Source of the DNA: Rhodococcus sp. KBS0724
GTDB taxonomy: Bacteria > Actinomycetota > Actinomycetes > Mycobacteriales > Mycobacteriaceae
Direction: 5' to 3'
Assembly: GCF_005938745.2 (NCBI RefSeq)
Contig: NZ_VCBX02000001.1
Span: forward strand, 6,400,501-6,464,500
Length of the DNA: 64,000 nucleotides
A program made the position numbers and the translations under genes. A model generated the notes under the pieces. It did no database searches, was not told where the DNA came from, and was given only the letters and a program-made list of their open reading frames with translations. Shown piece by piece: positions 46,293 to 55,461 of this stretch (positions are counted from its first letter, which is position 1; every line of letters starts with the position of its first letter).

Positions 46293-46589
46293 ATGACATT
46301 CGTATTGATCGCTCACTACCGCGCTCGCGAGTCGGCTATCGACACGGTAACGGAATCCCTGCGCAACATGGTCGAACCCAGCCGGGCTGAGCCGGGGAAT
46401 ATCGTCTACCGCGTCAACGGCTCATCTGTCGATCCCGCCGAGTTTCTCATTTTCGAGGAGTACGTGGACGAGTCTGCATTCGAAGCACATCTCGCGTCGC
46501 CCCACTTCGAGCGCCATCTTCGGGGCGGTGTGTTGCCGAACTTGGAAAGCCGTGTGCGACATGATCTTGTTCCACTCGAGCCACACTGA
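46293..46589 (+). CDS. antibiotic biosynthesis monooxygenase (ABM)-family, YgiN-like putative quinol monooxygenase
   Basis: 98 residues from ATG 46293, with AGGAG well placed. The small ferredoxin-like barrel with VEPSRAEPGNIVYRV and the FEEYVDESAFEAHLASPHF segment is typical of the ABM/YgiN family: cofactor-free oxygenases acting on quinols or stress proteins. It is the only plus-strand gene in the centre of module 2 and is divergent from the aldehyde dehydrogenase across 200 bases. It may deal with quinone by-products of hydroxylated aromatics. Confidence 0.9.
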   Translation: MTFVLIAHYRARESAIDTVTESLRNMVEPSRAEPGNIVYRVNGSSVDPAEFLIFEEYVDESAFEAHLASPHFERHLRGGVLPNLESRVRHDLVPLEPH

Positions 46590-46602
46590 CCACGGACATG
46601 AG

Positions 46603-46636
46603 CATCCCCTCTCCGACAACTATCGGGGAGGGGATG
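46603..46636. terminator. bidirectional stem-loop between ABM and Rieske genes
   Basis: CATCCCCTCTCC pairs with GGGGAGGGGATG (12 bp, one G-U) around a 10-base loop, 13 bases past the ABM stop and 18 bases past the convergent Rieske stop at 46655. Confidence 0.82.
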
Positions 46637-46654
46637 ATTGTGCTGCACAGCAGA

Positions 46655-47035
46655 TTACAGGTTTCGATCGGAAAGAATGCGCCGCATGCCGTCCACATAC
46701 GCGTCATCACCGACCTGGACGACTCGGTATGTCGCAATGGGTTTTCTGCATGGCCTTCTCGTGGCCTCACCGGTCTCGAGGCTGAATCGGCCCTGATGTA
46801 AAAGACACTCGATCTCGACGGATTCTTCGACAAGCGGACCTTGGGCCAGTCGAAACGGTAGATGGGTGCATCGATTACCGACCGCATAGATCGTCTCACC
46901 GACCGCGAGAACCAAAATTTCTTCTCCGCCGACGGTCGTGACCACGCGTTCATTTCTCTCGACGAACTGAGCGATCGTGCCGACGCGAACCAGCCGTCCG
47001 GCTACGTGTTCTCCGTCAGTTTCAGGCACACTCAT
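46655..47035 (-). CDS. Rieske [2Fe-2S] ferredoxin
   Basis: 126 residues, a single Rieske domain: Cys56-x-His58 (NRCTHLPF) and Cys77-x2-His80 (ECLLHQGR) bind the cluster. No oxygenase alpha subunit, and no reductase, is encoded nearby, so the electron partner is unknown; it could serve a ring-hydroxylating oxygenase elsewhere or one of the local enzymes. It follows the DLH-family gene by 191 bases on the same strand. Soluble ferredoxins of this size belong to bacterial dioxygenase systems. Confidence 0.92.
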   Translation of the reverse strand: MSVPETDGEHVAGRLVRVGTIAQFVERNERVVTTVGGEEILVLAVGETIYAVGNRCTHLPFRLAQGPLVEESVEIECLLHQGRFSLETGEATRRPCRKPIATYRVVQVGDDAYVDGMRRILSDRNL

Positions 47036-47226
47036 CCCAGGCTCCTCACAACTGTCGTCAGCCCCGACCGAGGCCGGCGACTACAGACACCACAACCGAA
47101 CGATGAGGCAGCGGGTACGGTGTGCACCGCCCGATCGTGGTGTCCGGGTCGGCATGGATGGACCGAGAACCTGTCGGTATTCAGTTCATACATGCACGTC
47201 TGAATTCGTGTGGACGCGACTCACGC

Positions 47227-47976
47227 CTACACGAGGTGACGCTGGAAGTGCTCGATCGTCCGCTTCCACGTCTTTGCACCGGTGTCTTCAGGATCGTCCA
47301 GCTGGGAATGGCCCAGGAACGCGTGGCCCACGCCGGCAACGATCTCGTAGGAGAACTCGGAATTGACTTTCTCCGCGCGCGTTGCGTACCTGACAGGAAC
47401 CTCGACCCCGATTCCATGGTCATCCTCGCCCCAGAAAGCCAGGACCGGTCCACTGAGGTCGTCGACCAGATCCAGAGGGCGCGGCGGGGGCATCACCAGA
47501 GTCGCCTGCGGTTCCGGGAATCCGTAGTACGACACCGTCACCAGATCGTCACGCAGAGACGCTAGATCGAGCGAATACGTTCCGCCCATGCAGAATCCGA
47601 GCGAGCCGACGCGATCGCCACCGATCTTGTCCTTCAACCACGTCGTCGCGGCGTCTAGATCACGAACAGTCTGGGCCTCGTCCAAGCTCTTACGCCGCGC
47701 GAACGCACTCTCCAGATCGGGACCCGCAGCGGGCCCCTGACGGAAGAAGAAGTCCGGCAACAGAACCGAGAATCCGGCAACAGCCAACCGCGACGCCAGG
47801 CAGATGTAGAACGGGCTCGGACCATGGATATCGGTATTGAGCACGATACCGGGACCGCCGCTGTCGACACTGAAGAGCGTCGCCGGCATGTCCACGTTCT
47901 CGCCGATCGAGATCGCGATGTCCTGGCGATCGACATTCGGTGTTACCTGACCTTCAGGAACCTCCGCATGACACAT
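47227..47976 (-). CDS. dienelactone hydrolase (DLH)-family protein
   Basis: 249 residues from ATG 47976, with AAGGAG just upstream. The nucleophile motif GFCMGG places Cys129 in the place typical of DLH, with an Asp (EDDHG) and a late His (GVGHAFLGH). Characterised members open dienelactone to maleylacetate in (chloro)catechol catabolism; many others are general carboxylesterases. It is 14 bases downstream of the Pht5-like gene. The Cys nucleophile supports a genuine DLH-type mechanism. A lactone from the ring-cleavage branch is a possible substrate. Confidence 0.9.
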   Translation of the reverse strand: MCHAEVPEGQVTPNVDRQDIAISIGENVDMPATLFSVDSGGPGIVLNTDIHGPSPFYICLASRLAVAGFSVLLPDFFFRQGPAAGPDLESAFARRKSLDEAQTVRDLDAATTWLKDKIGGDRVGSLGFCMGGTYSLDLASLRDDLVTVSYYGFPEPQATLVMPPPRPLDLVDDLSGPVLAFWGEDDHGIGVEVPVRYATRAEKVNSEFSYEIVAGVGHAFLGHSQLDDPEDTGAKTWKRTIEHFQRHLV

Positions 47977-47990
47977 TTTGTTCTCCTTAA

Positions 47991-48977
47991 TCAGGCGTGA
48001 ATCGAAGTCGACCGTTCTCGATCGAACAGTTCGCTGGTGGTCAACCTTCGTGGCGTGATCGACTGAGCAGCACAGTATTCCAGGAACACATCCAGACTTC
48101 GCTGGTTGGCCTCGATCCCGTACGGCCAGAAGTCGGCGCCCAACAATCCCTTTGCCCGCTGCGCATGCGCCCCGCTCCACGGGAACGGATAGCTCGGTAC
48201 GGTGAGACTCATCGACCGCTCGATAGAGCGGTTCTTCGCCTCGGTGAAGGCATTGATCAGTCCGTCGGCGATCTCCGGGTTTGCCTCGTATACGGATCGA
48301 CGGAGAACCAACGTGTGCATGATCGGGAAGATCCCGGTCTTCTCCGCGTAAGCCATCTCGTCGAACGTGTACTTGGGAAAGAGCCGCTTGACCCGACGAT
48401 CCCTATTTACAACGCATTCCGGAGGACGCGCACTGATCACGGCGTCCACCTTGCCGTCGATCAGCAATTGATCGAGCGAGGACTCGGGGGCAGCGGTGAT
48501 ATCGAAATCACTCGTGTCGAGGTCGACGGGCTCGGTGCGTCCCGGTTCGTTGACACCCGCCTGAACCCACCTGATCGACTTCAAGTCGACGCCGTAATCC
48601 GATGCCAGCAGACCGCGGACATACACACCAGCTGTCTGGCCCCACACCGGAATTCCGATTCGCCGACCGCTCAGATCCGCGGGTACCTGCGGACCATCGG
48701 CTCTGACGTAGATCGAACCGTGCCGGTAGGCCCTCGCCGGGAACACCGGCAGAACCACGAGCGAGTCATAGCCCTTGCCGCGGAGTGCCGTCGACACGGC
48801 CAACGACATCTCGGCGGCGTCCCACTCCCCTGCGAGGAAGCGAGAGAAGATCTCCTCCGGTGCGGCGAGCGTCGTACATTCGAGTTCGCACTCGGGTACG
48901 ACAACACCACCGGTCCACAAATCGCGATTATGGTCGTAGTCGCCGAATCCGACACGGACCACAGGTTTTCCGCTCAT
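47991..48977 (-). CDS. 4,5-dihydroxyphthalate decarboxylase (Pht5)-like protein, module 2 copy
   Basis: 328 residues from ATG 48977, whose A is shared with the VOC stop (TGATG); a GTG 3 bases upstream is an alternative. It matches the module 1 copy in GFGDYDHNRDLW, SLVVLPVF and KTGIFPIMHTLVLRR. As there, no signal peptide is present, so a cytosolic decarboxylase or ligand-binding role is expected rather than transport. Translational coupling with the VOC gene in this module is stronger evidence that the two products work together. Confidence 0.85.
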   Translation of the reverse strand: MSGKPVVRVGFGDYDHNRDLWTGGVVVPECELECTTLAAPEEIFSRFLAGEWDAAEMSLAVSTALRGKGYDSLVVLPVFPARAYRHGSIYVRADGPQVPADLSGRRIGIPVWGQTAGVYVRGLLASDYGVDLKSIRWVQAGVNEPGRTEPVDLDTSDFDITAAPESSLDQLLIDGKVDAVISARPPECVVNRDRRVKRLFPKYTFDEMAYAEKTGIFPIMHTLVLRRSVYEANPEIADGLINAFTEAKNRSIERSMSLTVPSYPFPWSGAHAQRAKGLLGADFWPYGIEANQRSLDVFLEYCAAQSITPRRLTTSELFDRERSTSIHA

Positions 48978-49363
48978 CACCAGGTGCGATCGGGATGCCA
49001 GGTGAATTCGACGCGGTGGCCGTCGGGATCGACGAGGCTGCCGGTCTGGGACAAGTCGTGACCGCGGTACGGCTCCACGATGTATTCCTCTCCCACCTTG
49101 TCCAGGTGAACGAGGAATTCGTCCCAGTCGTCGACCTCGATCGCGAAGTGAATGAGACCCGTCTGCTCCTGGCCCTTCTCGACCGGCCGGAAGTGCAGAT
49201 CGAAGTTACCGCGGGTCAGCAGCATGGTGCCCTTAGGCGGCGGCTTAACGGGGTGGACGCGGGTCATTTCGAAAACCCTGCCGTACCATTCCTCGGTCAC
49301 CTCGAGGTCACTCGTGGGAAAGTTCACGTGATGAAGGCTGTGGGATACCGATTTCGTTGCCAT
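48977..49363 (-). CDS. VOC-family protein, module 2 copy
   Basis: 128 residues, one VOC domain with HHVNFPTSD near the N terminus, GLIHFAIEV in the middle and the C-terminal DPDGHRVEFTWHPD that supplies the metal-binding Glu. It is a clear paralogue of 21132-21524 and shares its stop codon with the start of the Pht5-like gene. Not a full extradiol dioxygenase. The repeated gene pair marks this as a conserved functional unit. Confidence 0.9.
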   Translation of the reverse strand: MATKSVSHSLHHVNFPTSDLEVTEEWYGRVFEMTRVHPVKPPPKGTMLLTRGNFDLHFRPVEKGQEQTGLIHFAIEVDDWDEFLVHLDKVGEEYIVEPYRGHDLSQTGSLVDPDGHRVEFTWHPDRTW

Positions 49364-49404
49364 GATTTCCTACCTCTTCTTCTGATGAGAAATGAGCAAT
49401 GCCG

Positions 49405-49423
49405 AAAGCGCCTGTCGCGCTTT
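49405..49423 (-). terminator. small stem-loop between the flavin hydroxylase and VOC genes
   Basis: AAAGCGC-ctgtc-GCGCTTT, a 7-bp perfect stem, 52 bases past the hydroxylase stop. It may weaken read-through into the VOC/decarboxylase/DLH genes. Confidence 0.55.
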
Positions 49424-49474
49424 ACCTAACGTTCAACTGATTTCTGGAGCGCGTGGCCCGGCGAAACGCCCGCA

Positions 49475-50629
49475 TTACAGCGGAGCGACCATCGCCTCCA
49501 TGACGCGCTGTGTCAGGCCCGGCTGATCCGCGTCCGGAGTGGGATGCTGCTGCCACTCGCCGATCTGGACACACGACTCGACAACCAGCTTGCAGCGATC
49601 GAAACGGCGACCGACGTAAGCCTCGAACGCCTTCTCGACGTCTGCGCCGTTTGCCTCGAGCTCCTCTGCCAGAACCACACCATCCTCGATCGCTTGAGCC
49701 GCGCCCTGCCCCAAGTGCGGCGTCACCGTATGTACGGCATCACCGATGAGAACGATGCGACCCTTGTGCCATGGCGCCGGAGCGATCAGGTACTCCTCCG
49801 GGCGCAGCACGATTTGTGCAGGATCGTTGAGGTGGTTGTCGCGAACCCATGCGGTCAACCCGCCGTAATCCTTGAGAAGATCGCGCAGGACGACGTGAAG
49901 TTGATCCGCCGGCGGACGGTACCCCTGCGGGCACGCGTAGTTAAGCCAGAAGTATGCAAGATCCGGGGCAATCGGAACGAATCCCGCGACGCCCGAAGGG
50001 CCACGTTGGAGAATGATGCGATCGATCTCGGGAATACGAGGCAAGTTGACGCGCCACGCCGACTGCCCGTTGTACCGGGGCTCCACACCCTCGGGAAGAA
50101 CGTAAGGGCGCACTTCCGAACGTACACCGTCAGCGCCGACAACCAGTTCGTAGTTGTCCTGTTGACCATCGGTGAACACGGCCTCGACGTAATCGTCACC
50201 GGGTAGCAACTTTTCGATCGACTTGCTGTATTCGATGCGGATACCATCCGCCAAAGCGCGCCGGGTCAGGATCTGGTGCAGCTTAGGCCGGCCGATCCCG
50301 TTCATTGCCGGGTAGTTCTCGATCTTGGCACCCGCCATCTCCACCAGCGCATTGCCCTGCACATCGCACATGGTGCCCCAGACGGGACTGCTCTGGCCGG
50401 CCGCAAGGCAATCGTCGAGTAGACCGATAGCGTCCAACGCACGCAGGGCATTTGCGGGCTGGATAATGCCGACGCCGAAGACGGACGAATGCATATCCGG
50501 CTTCAGCTCGACCACATGGACGTCATATCCGACGCCGCGCAGTGCTATTGCCGTGGACAGACCGCCGATACCGGCACCAACAACCAGGATGTGCCCGCGC
50601 CCGTCGCCGGGACGATTCTCTTGAGTCAC
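49475..50629 (-). CDS. FAD-dependent aromatic hydroxylase (salicylate/3-hydroxybenzoate-hydroxylase-like), module 2
   Basis: 384 residues. GAGIGG is at 18-23, the DG motif GADGVRSEVR lies near 165-174, and GDAVHTVTPHLGQGAAQAIEDG near 290-311. The compact size and these motifs place it with salicylate 1-hydroxylase, 3-hydroxybenzoate 6-hydroxylase and 6-hydroxynicotinate monooxygenase, a different subgroup from the larger module 1 hydroxylase. It would hydroxylate, and possibly decarboxylate, a hydroxylated aromatic acid. It lies between the HbpS-like gene (111 bases upstream) and the VOC gene. Confidence 0.92.
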   Translation of the reverse strand: MTQENRPGDGRGHILVVGAGIGGLSTAIALRGVGYDVHVVELKPDMHSSVFGVGIIQPANALRALDAIGLLDDCLAAGQSSPVWGTMCDVQGNALVEMAGAKIENYPAMNGIGRPKLHQILTRRALADGIRIEYSKSIEKLLPGDDYVEAVFTDGQQDNYELVVGADGVRSEVRPYVLPEGVEPRYNGQSAWRVNLPRIPEIDRIILQRGPSGVAGFVPIAPDLAYFWLNYACPQGYRPPADQLHVVLRDLLKDYGGLTAWVRDNHLNDPAQIVLRPEEYLIAPAPWHKGRIVLIGDAVHTVTPHLGQGAAQAIEDGVVLAEELEANGADVEKAFEAYVGRRFDRCKLVVESCVQIGEWQQHPTPDADQPGLTQRVMEAMVAPL

Positions 50630-50740
50630 GTTCGCCTACCTTCCTTTGCCCTTTGGATTCTCTTCAGCCTAGAGCGCGCGTACCCCACTCCGCCCTACCT
50701 GATTTCGAATGATTAGCTTTCGCGCACAGTCGAATACAGG

Positions 50741-51193
50741 TCAGCGCTCGGCGACTGGCGCGCCACCCCAGGCAGCGAACTCCAGCGAAAATCCCGCAGC
50801 AGATACAACCGCCCTGCAAATCTCTTCGTCCTCATCTGCGGTTCCACCGGAGATGCCGATTCCGCCGACGATCTCGCCGTCGCGCTTGAGAGCGTATCCA
50901 CCCTTCGTGGCCACGATCGGATGGTGACCCATCCGGCCGACTTGAGAGAAGAAGACCGGGTCGGATTCACTCCAGCCCTTCAGCATGAAGGTCGGCCGCT
51001 GCATAACTGCAGCCGAATACGCTTTCGACAGAGCGATACTCGGCGTCATCGGGCGTGCACCGTCCATTCGCTCTACCAGCACGGCAAATCCGCCGTAGTC
51101 GACCACTGCAATACTCAATGCCTTGCCCACACCAGCCGCGTGCTCACGCGCCTGATCGACCATCACTCGCGCCTCGGCGAATTCGAGCCTCAT
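50741..51193 (-). CDS. GlcG/HbpS-family protein
   Basis: 150 residues matching the GlcG/HbpS fold (SIAVVDYGGFAVLVERMDGA near 26-45, GGYALKRDGEIVGGIGISGG later). Some members bind haem; others accompany catabolic oxygenases and diol dehydratases with unknown function. No signal peptide, unlike secreted HbpS. Its start overlaps the FAH-family stop (TAATG), so it is part of the dioxygenase-ALDH-FAH operon. It may protect or reactivate a metalloenzyme in the pathway. Confidence 0.88.
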   Translation of the reverse strand: MRLEFAEARVMVDQAREHAAGVGKALSIAVVDYGGFAVLVERMDGARPMTPSIALSKAYSAAVMQRPTFMLKGWSESDPVFFSQVGRMGHHPIVATKGGYALKRDGEIVGGIGISGGTADEDEEICRAVVSAAGFSLEFAAWGGAPVAER

Positions 51194-51999
51194 TACTGCT
51201 CCTTCCGTGCCGCCGTCGGCGACACTTCACTGACAATCGGATTGCTCAATGTGCCGATGCCGGAGATCGAGATATCGACCGTGTCTCCCGGCGACATCCC
51301 GACCATGGCGTCGGTTCCCATCCACAGCACGTCCCCGGGGGCGACGGTAACGTATTTCGAAAGCTCAACCAGATAGTCATATGGATCGAAGATCATTGCA
51401 CCTGTATCGAATTCAGCATGAACTTCGTCGTTGACCCGCACCTCGGTGCGTGAGTGCATCGGATCGACGTCCGTTGCAATCCAGGGCCCCATCGGCTTGA
51501 ACGTGTCACTGTTCTTGGCCCGCCAGAACGACCGGTCAGCGTGCTGCCAATTTCTGGCACTCACATCATTTCCGATTGTCCAGCCGAACACACTGTCAAT
51601 CGCTTCGTCACGCGTGCACCGTCGCAAACTGCGACCGATCACAGCGACAAGTTCACCCTCGCTTTCGAAGCGTCCCTCGCAGTCCGACGGTTTGACGATC
51701 GGCTGTCGGTGCCCGATCAGCGCACTGGAGGCCCGATAGTTAACCTCGGGTCGCGTCGGAATCTCGGTGGCGGACATTCCGTGCAGCTGTGCATGTTTGA
51801 TGTGACTGGTGTAGTTCATTCCGACGCAGAGAAACGACGACGGAATAACCGGCGGCGCAAATACTGCGCGTTCGAGCGATACGACCTGACCGGTCGACCG
51901 ATATACCCCGAACGGCGAACCCTCGACGATTTCGATGACGTCGTCCGAGACGAAACCGTGACGCGTCGTTCCCTCGAGTTCGATTCGGCACCAACGCAT
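51193..51999 (-). CDS. FAH-family hydrolase/decarboxylase, module 2
   Basis: 268 residues. LCVGMNYTSHIKH, the metal-site ESEGELVAVIGR and FGWTIGNDVSARNWQ show the FAH fold. In a meta-cleavage pathway with an upstream semialdehyde dehydrogenase this family usually supplies 2-oxo-3-enoate decarboxylase or hydratase activity. Overlaps of one base on both sides (with ALDH and HbpS-like genes) show tight coupling. It is only distantly related to the module 1 member. Confidence 0.9.
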   Translation of the reverse strand: MRWCRIELEGTTRHGFVSDDVIEIVEGSPFGVYRSTGQVVSLERAVFAPPVIPSSFLCVGMNYTSHIKHAQLHGMSATEIPTRPEVNYRASSALIGHRQPIVKPSDCEGRFESEGELVAVIGRSLRRCTRDEAIDSVFGWTIGNDVSARNWQHADRSFWRAKNSDTFKPMGPWIATDVDPMHSRTEVRVNDEVHAEFDTGAMIFDPYDYLVELSKYVTVAPGDVLWMGTDAMVGMSPGDTVDISISGIGTLSNPIVSEVSPTAARKEQ

Positions 52000-53483
52000 C
52001 AGATCGCCATCCGGTGGGAAATGCGTTTGGTGACGAGGTAGCCGTCGAGCCCTTCCGACCCGCCCTCTCGACCGAATCCGCTCTCTTTGAATCCACCCGA
52101 CGGTGCCTGAGGCACCGAACCACCGGCATGGTTGACGGACAGGATTCCGGCTTGAAGTCCGCGGGTCAGGACGTCGACCGTGTCGGCCCGGTGTGTGAAG
52201 GCGTACGCGGCCAACCCGAATGGTAGCGAGTTCGCCAGGCGCAGAGCATCATCAAGGTCCGCGTACGGAATGATCGGAACAATCGGCCCGAACGGCTCTT
52301 CCGTCATCACTGCGGCATCCATCGGGACCTCGGTCAAAACCGTGGGTGCATAGAAGAAACCGGGCCCCGGTAGTCGATTGCCTCCGGTGAGAACCTTCGC
52401 GCCACGTCGACGAGCATCCTCGACAAGGTTGTGGACTGACGACAGTCGTCGTTCGTTGACAAGCGGACCCATCTGCACCCCGGTGGTCAAACCGTTGCCC
52501 ACCGTAATCTGCTCTGCTGCGAGAACAAAGGCGTCGACAAAGCTCTCGAAGAGGCTCTCGTGCACGAAGAACCTGCTCGGGGAAGTGCACACCTGACCGG
52601 CGTTGGCGAACTTCGCCCGCGCACTGGAGCGCGCCGCAGCAACTGGATCGACATCCGGGCAGACAATGACCGGAGCGTGCCCGCCAAGTTCCATCATCGA
52701 CGGTTTCATGGCCGCCCCGGCCATGGCCGCGAGCGACTTGCCAACCGGCACAGATCCGGTGAAGGCGACGAGGCGGACGATCGGCGACGGGATCAGGTGC
52801 TCGGAAACTTCAGCCGGCACACCGAAAACTAGATTCAGGACAGACCCGGGCAGCCCTGCGTCTTCGAAGCATCGCACGAGCTCACACGCGGTGGCCGGTG
52901 TCTCCTCCGACGCCTTGATCACGATCGAGCAGCCCGCAGACAACGACGCCGCGATCTTGCGCATCGGGCTCCCGGCTGGGAAGTTCCAGGGCGTGAACGC
53001 CGCAACCGGACCAACCGGCTCACGCACGACGCTCAGCGTTTCACCAGGGCCGCGAGGGATGATCCGGCCATGCGCTCGCAACCCCTCTTCACAATTCCAG
53101 TCCAAAGTAGTTGCAACCCCGGCGAGTTCTCCTCGAGCTTCGGGGAGGGCCTTACCCTGCTCCATAGTCATGATGCGCGCGATCTCCGCTGACCGCTCGC
53201 GCAGAAGAGTGGCAGCTCGGTGCAAGATGTGTGCCCGTTTGTCGAGCGGCATGTCTCGCCACACCACAAAACCTCGCTCGGCCGCCGCCAGAGCGGCATC
53301 GAGGTCCGACTTCTCGGCCAGGGGCACGTAACCGAGGATCTCTTCGGTGGCGGGATTGACGATCGGCTCACGGCGCGAACCGCTCCCGTCGGTCCAGCGT
53401 CCATCGATGTACATCGCAATTTCGGGGTAGATACTCTCGACTGTCTCGGGTTCTCGAGCAGTCGGGGAAAGGCTTTGACTCAT
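51999..53483 (-). CDS. NAD(P)-dependent aldehyde dehydrogenase 2 of module 2 (GabD/muconic-semialdehyde-dehydrogenase type)
   Basis: 494 residues from ATG 53483, overlapping the dioxygenase stop by 4 bases (ATGA); longer frames upstream are antisense. Asn167 (FTPWNFPA), Glu265 (ELGGHAP) and Cys299 (GQVCTSP) form the active site. It sits directly after an extradiol dioxygenase and before an FAH hydrolase, the order of classical meta-cleavage operons, so oxidation of the ring-cleavage semialdehyde is likely. Its sequence is nearer the succinate-semialdehyde dehydrogenase group than ALDH 1. Confidence 0.93.
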   Translation of the reverse strand: MSQSLSPTAREPETVESIYPEIAMYIDGRWTDGSGSRREPIVNPATEEILGYVPLAEKSDLDAALAAAERGFVVWRDMPLDKRAHILHRAATLLRERSAEIARIMTMEQGKALPEARGELAGVATTLDWNCEEGLRAHGRIIPRGPGETLSVVREPVGPVAAFTPWNFPAGSPMRKIAASLSAGCSIVIKASEETPATACELVRCFEDAGLPGSVLNLVFGVPAEVSEHLIPSPIVRLVAFTGSVPVGKSLAAMAGAAMKPSMMELGGHAPVIVCPDVDPVAAARSSARAKFANAGQVCTSPSRFFVHESLFESFVDAFVLAAEQITVGNGLTTGVQMGPLVNERRLSSVHNLVEDARRRGAKVLTGGNRLPGPGFFYAPTVLTEVPMDAAVMTEEPFGPIVPIIPYADLDDALRLANSLPFGLAAYAFTHRADTVDVLTRGLQAGILSVNHAGGSVPQAPSGGFKESGFGREGGSEGLDGYLVTKRISHRMAI

Positions 53484-54388
53484 GACTCGCCATCCTTGTT
53501 CGTCAACATTGTCCAGCGGTGATGTGGAGGGGTGACCTCGTGAACGCGGGTTGTGTAGGTCTCGTCGACACGGTCCATGTCCGCGGCATACTCGGCGCGG
53601 CCCCCGCAGGGTGCATGGACGAATCGAAATACGTTGGACCCGACGGTATGACGTCCCAGACGCCTGGCCTCGCGCCAGCCGCGTTCGATCATCTGGTTCC
53701 CGCCGAGGATCACTTCGTCGAAGTTGCGAACCTCGTAGGAAATGTGGTTGATACCGGCCCGGTCGGGTCGGTGGCATAACAGCAAGTTGTGCTGATCGTC
53801 GTCACCTTCACACTGCATGAAGGTACCCATCGGCAGTACGTCATCGGTGATTCGGAAACCCAGCCGGTCCACGTAGAAGGCAACAGCCTCGCGGTGCCCG
53901 TCCTTGGGTATGTTCCACGCAACGTGACACATCCGCAGCGGGAACACCTGATCTGTCGGGGACGTCGGTACATTCCAACGCTTCACTGCACCATAGCGAT
54001 TGGTTTCGTCCGTGGTCACGGGAGGCTCGACAATGTCGGCCACCGCCAAGCCCAGCCCGAAGCCGGTCTCGTCGTGAGTGTGCGCCACACCGTCGGCGTC
54101 TACCTCGACTACGCGGTCACGTCGCAGGTCCTCGATCACGTTGTCCAGACTCTGCTGAGTATCGATGCCCCACACAAGCTCACGTAACGTCGACCCAGAC
54201 TCCACTGCCGGTGGAAGTGTGGGGTCATCCTCGCGCCGCAATTCCACTACTTGACCGACGCGAGTGACCAGTTCGGCGCCGATCCGATCCGCGGCCCGCA
54301 AGGTGAGACCGAAGTCTTCGAAGAACCGTACGCATGTTTCGAGGTCTTGAACCCCGTAGCGTGCACGCTCGATACGAAGGATTGCCAC
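53480..54388 (-). CDS. two-domain extradiol ring-cleavage dioxygenase, module 2
   Basis: 302 residues from GTG 54388, preceded by AGGAG; the frame back to 54439 has no ribosome site. The iron ligands are His155 (MCHVAWN), His215 (GINHISYEV) and Glu266 (GGRAEYAADMD), with His200 in the acid-base position. The N-terminal repeat is divergent. It is the first gene of an operon with ALDH, FAH and HbpS-like genes and thus opens the catechol of module 2. It is not closely similar to the module 1 enzyme, so the two probably prefer different rings. Confidence 0.9.
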   Translation of the reverse strand: MAILRIERARYGVQDLETCVRFFEDFGLTLRAADRIGAELVTRVGQVVELRREDDPTLPPAVESGSTLRELVWGIDTQQSLDNVIEDLRRDRVVEVDADGVAHTHDETGFGLGLAVADIVEPPVTTDETNRYGAVKRWNVPTSPTDQVFPLRMCHVAWNIPKDGHREAVAFYVDRLGFRITDDVLPMGTFMQCEGDDDQHNLLLCHRPDRAGINHISYEVRNFDEVILGGNQMIERGWREARRLGRHTVGSNVFRFVHAPCGGRAEYAADMDRVDETYTTRVHEVTPPHHRWTMLTNKDGES

Positions 54389-54443
54389 AGATTCGCGCTC
54401 CTTACTCCACGCCGGTCCCGGCACGGATTCTTGCCGCAAAGCA

Positions 54444-54481
54444 ATTGCGCTTACACGGATTACGGTGAACGGTATTGCGCT
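54444..54481. promoter_or_regulatory. direct repeats upstream of the module 2 dioxygenase operon
   Basis: ATTGCGCT occurs twice, at 54444-54451 and 54474-54481, 30 bases (about three helical turns) apart, and the first overlaps the palindrome GCAATTGC. It lies 56-93 bases upstream of the dioxygenase start, a plausible LysR-type site for the regulator encoded next door. Confidence 0.35.
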
Positions 54482-54543
54482 CGAACCGCAACTTCAATGC
54501 CCTGTGCGTGCAGTTTGCGCATACTAATCGTTCGAAGAAAGAC

Positions 54544-55461
54544 TCATACCGAGGCGTGTTGCGGCATCGGGTTCTTGGCAAACCAAGCTGAAATGTAGTC
54601 AAGGAAGACCCGCACCTTGCGCAATGTATGAACACCCGGCGAGTGAACGGCATACAGTGCCCGCGTGGGGGCGCTGTAACTCGGCAAAACTTGTTGCAGT
54701 ACAGAACTTTCCAAATCTTCGGCCACCGTCCTGACGGGGAGCAGCGCCAACCCACGCCCGCGAACAGCAGCCTTGCGCAAAGTGAGGTAACTGTTCGACG
54801 AATACACCGGGGACTGTGGGCGCACGTGAGACTCGCGCCCTTCCGAGTCGAGTAGATGCCAAACGGGGTCGTTGGGATGAAGGAGACAGTCATGCTCACC
54901 CAGATCCTGATTGGTCAGTAGCGGACTGTGCGAGGCCAGGTATCCTGGCGAACCGCAGAGAACGAAGCGGATGTCCGCCACCTTCCGAATGAGCATCGTC
55001 GAGTCACGTAGATCCCGAGTGTGAAAGGCGACGTCATATCCTTGATCCAGAAAGTCGAAGGCCCGGTTCGACATCCCGCCGACTTCGAACCGGACTTGTA
55101 TCTTGGGATGATCCACCGCAAAGTCTGCGATAGCTTCACCTAGATCCAGATTGCCGATCCACTTAGGACAGATGACCGCCAGCGGCCCCTCCGCCAGATC
55201 ACGTAGTCCACGAATCGCAGCTTCCTCGGCGTCGAGTTCCCGGAGCATTCGCTGCGCGAAGTCGTAGTAGCGTCGACCAGCGGACGTCAGGCTCACTGCG
55301 CGCGCCGTGCGGTTCACCACGCGAACACCCAGTTCTTTTTCCAACTCGGAAACATGCCGCGACACAAGCGAACCCGAAATTCCCAGCTGTCGGGCGGCCC
55401 GACTGAATCCACCCTGCTCACCAACGCCTACAAAACTTCGCATAACTGTGATGCGGTCCAT
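54544..55461 (-). CDS. LysR-family transcriptional regulator of module 2
   Basis: 305 residues from ATG 55461, with GGAG close upstream; the extended frame to 55686 is spurious. Its N-terminal HTH (FSRAARQLGISGSLVSRHVSELEKELG) and effector domain resemble the DhcR/CrgA-like LysR subgroup. It lies 155 bases upstream of, and on the same strand as, the dioxygenase operon, and downstream of the ABC transporter genes. It is the only regulator gene within module 2 and probably controls both. Confidence 0.91.
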   Translation of the reverse strand: MDRITVMRSFVGVGEQGGFSRAARQLGISGSLVSRHVSELEKELGVRVVNRTARAVSLTSAGRRYYDFAQRMLRELDAEEAAIRGLRDLAEGPLAVICPKWIGNLDLGEAIADFAVDHPKIQVRFEVGGMSNRAFDFLDQGYDVAFHTRDLRDSTMLIRKVADIRFVLCGSPGYLASHSPLLTNQDLGEHDCLLHPNDPVWHLLDSEGRESHVRPQSPVYSSNSYLTLRKAAVRGRGLALLPVRTVAEDLESSVLQQVLPSYSAPTRALYAVHSPGVHTLRKVRVFLDYISAWFAKNPMPQHASV

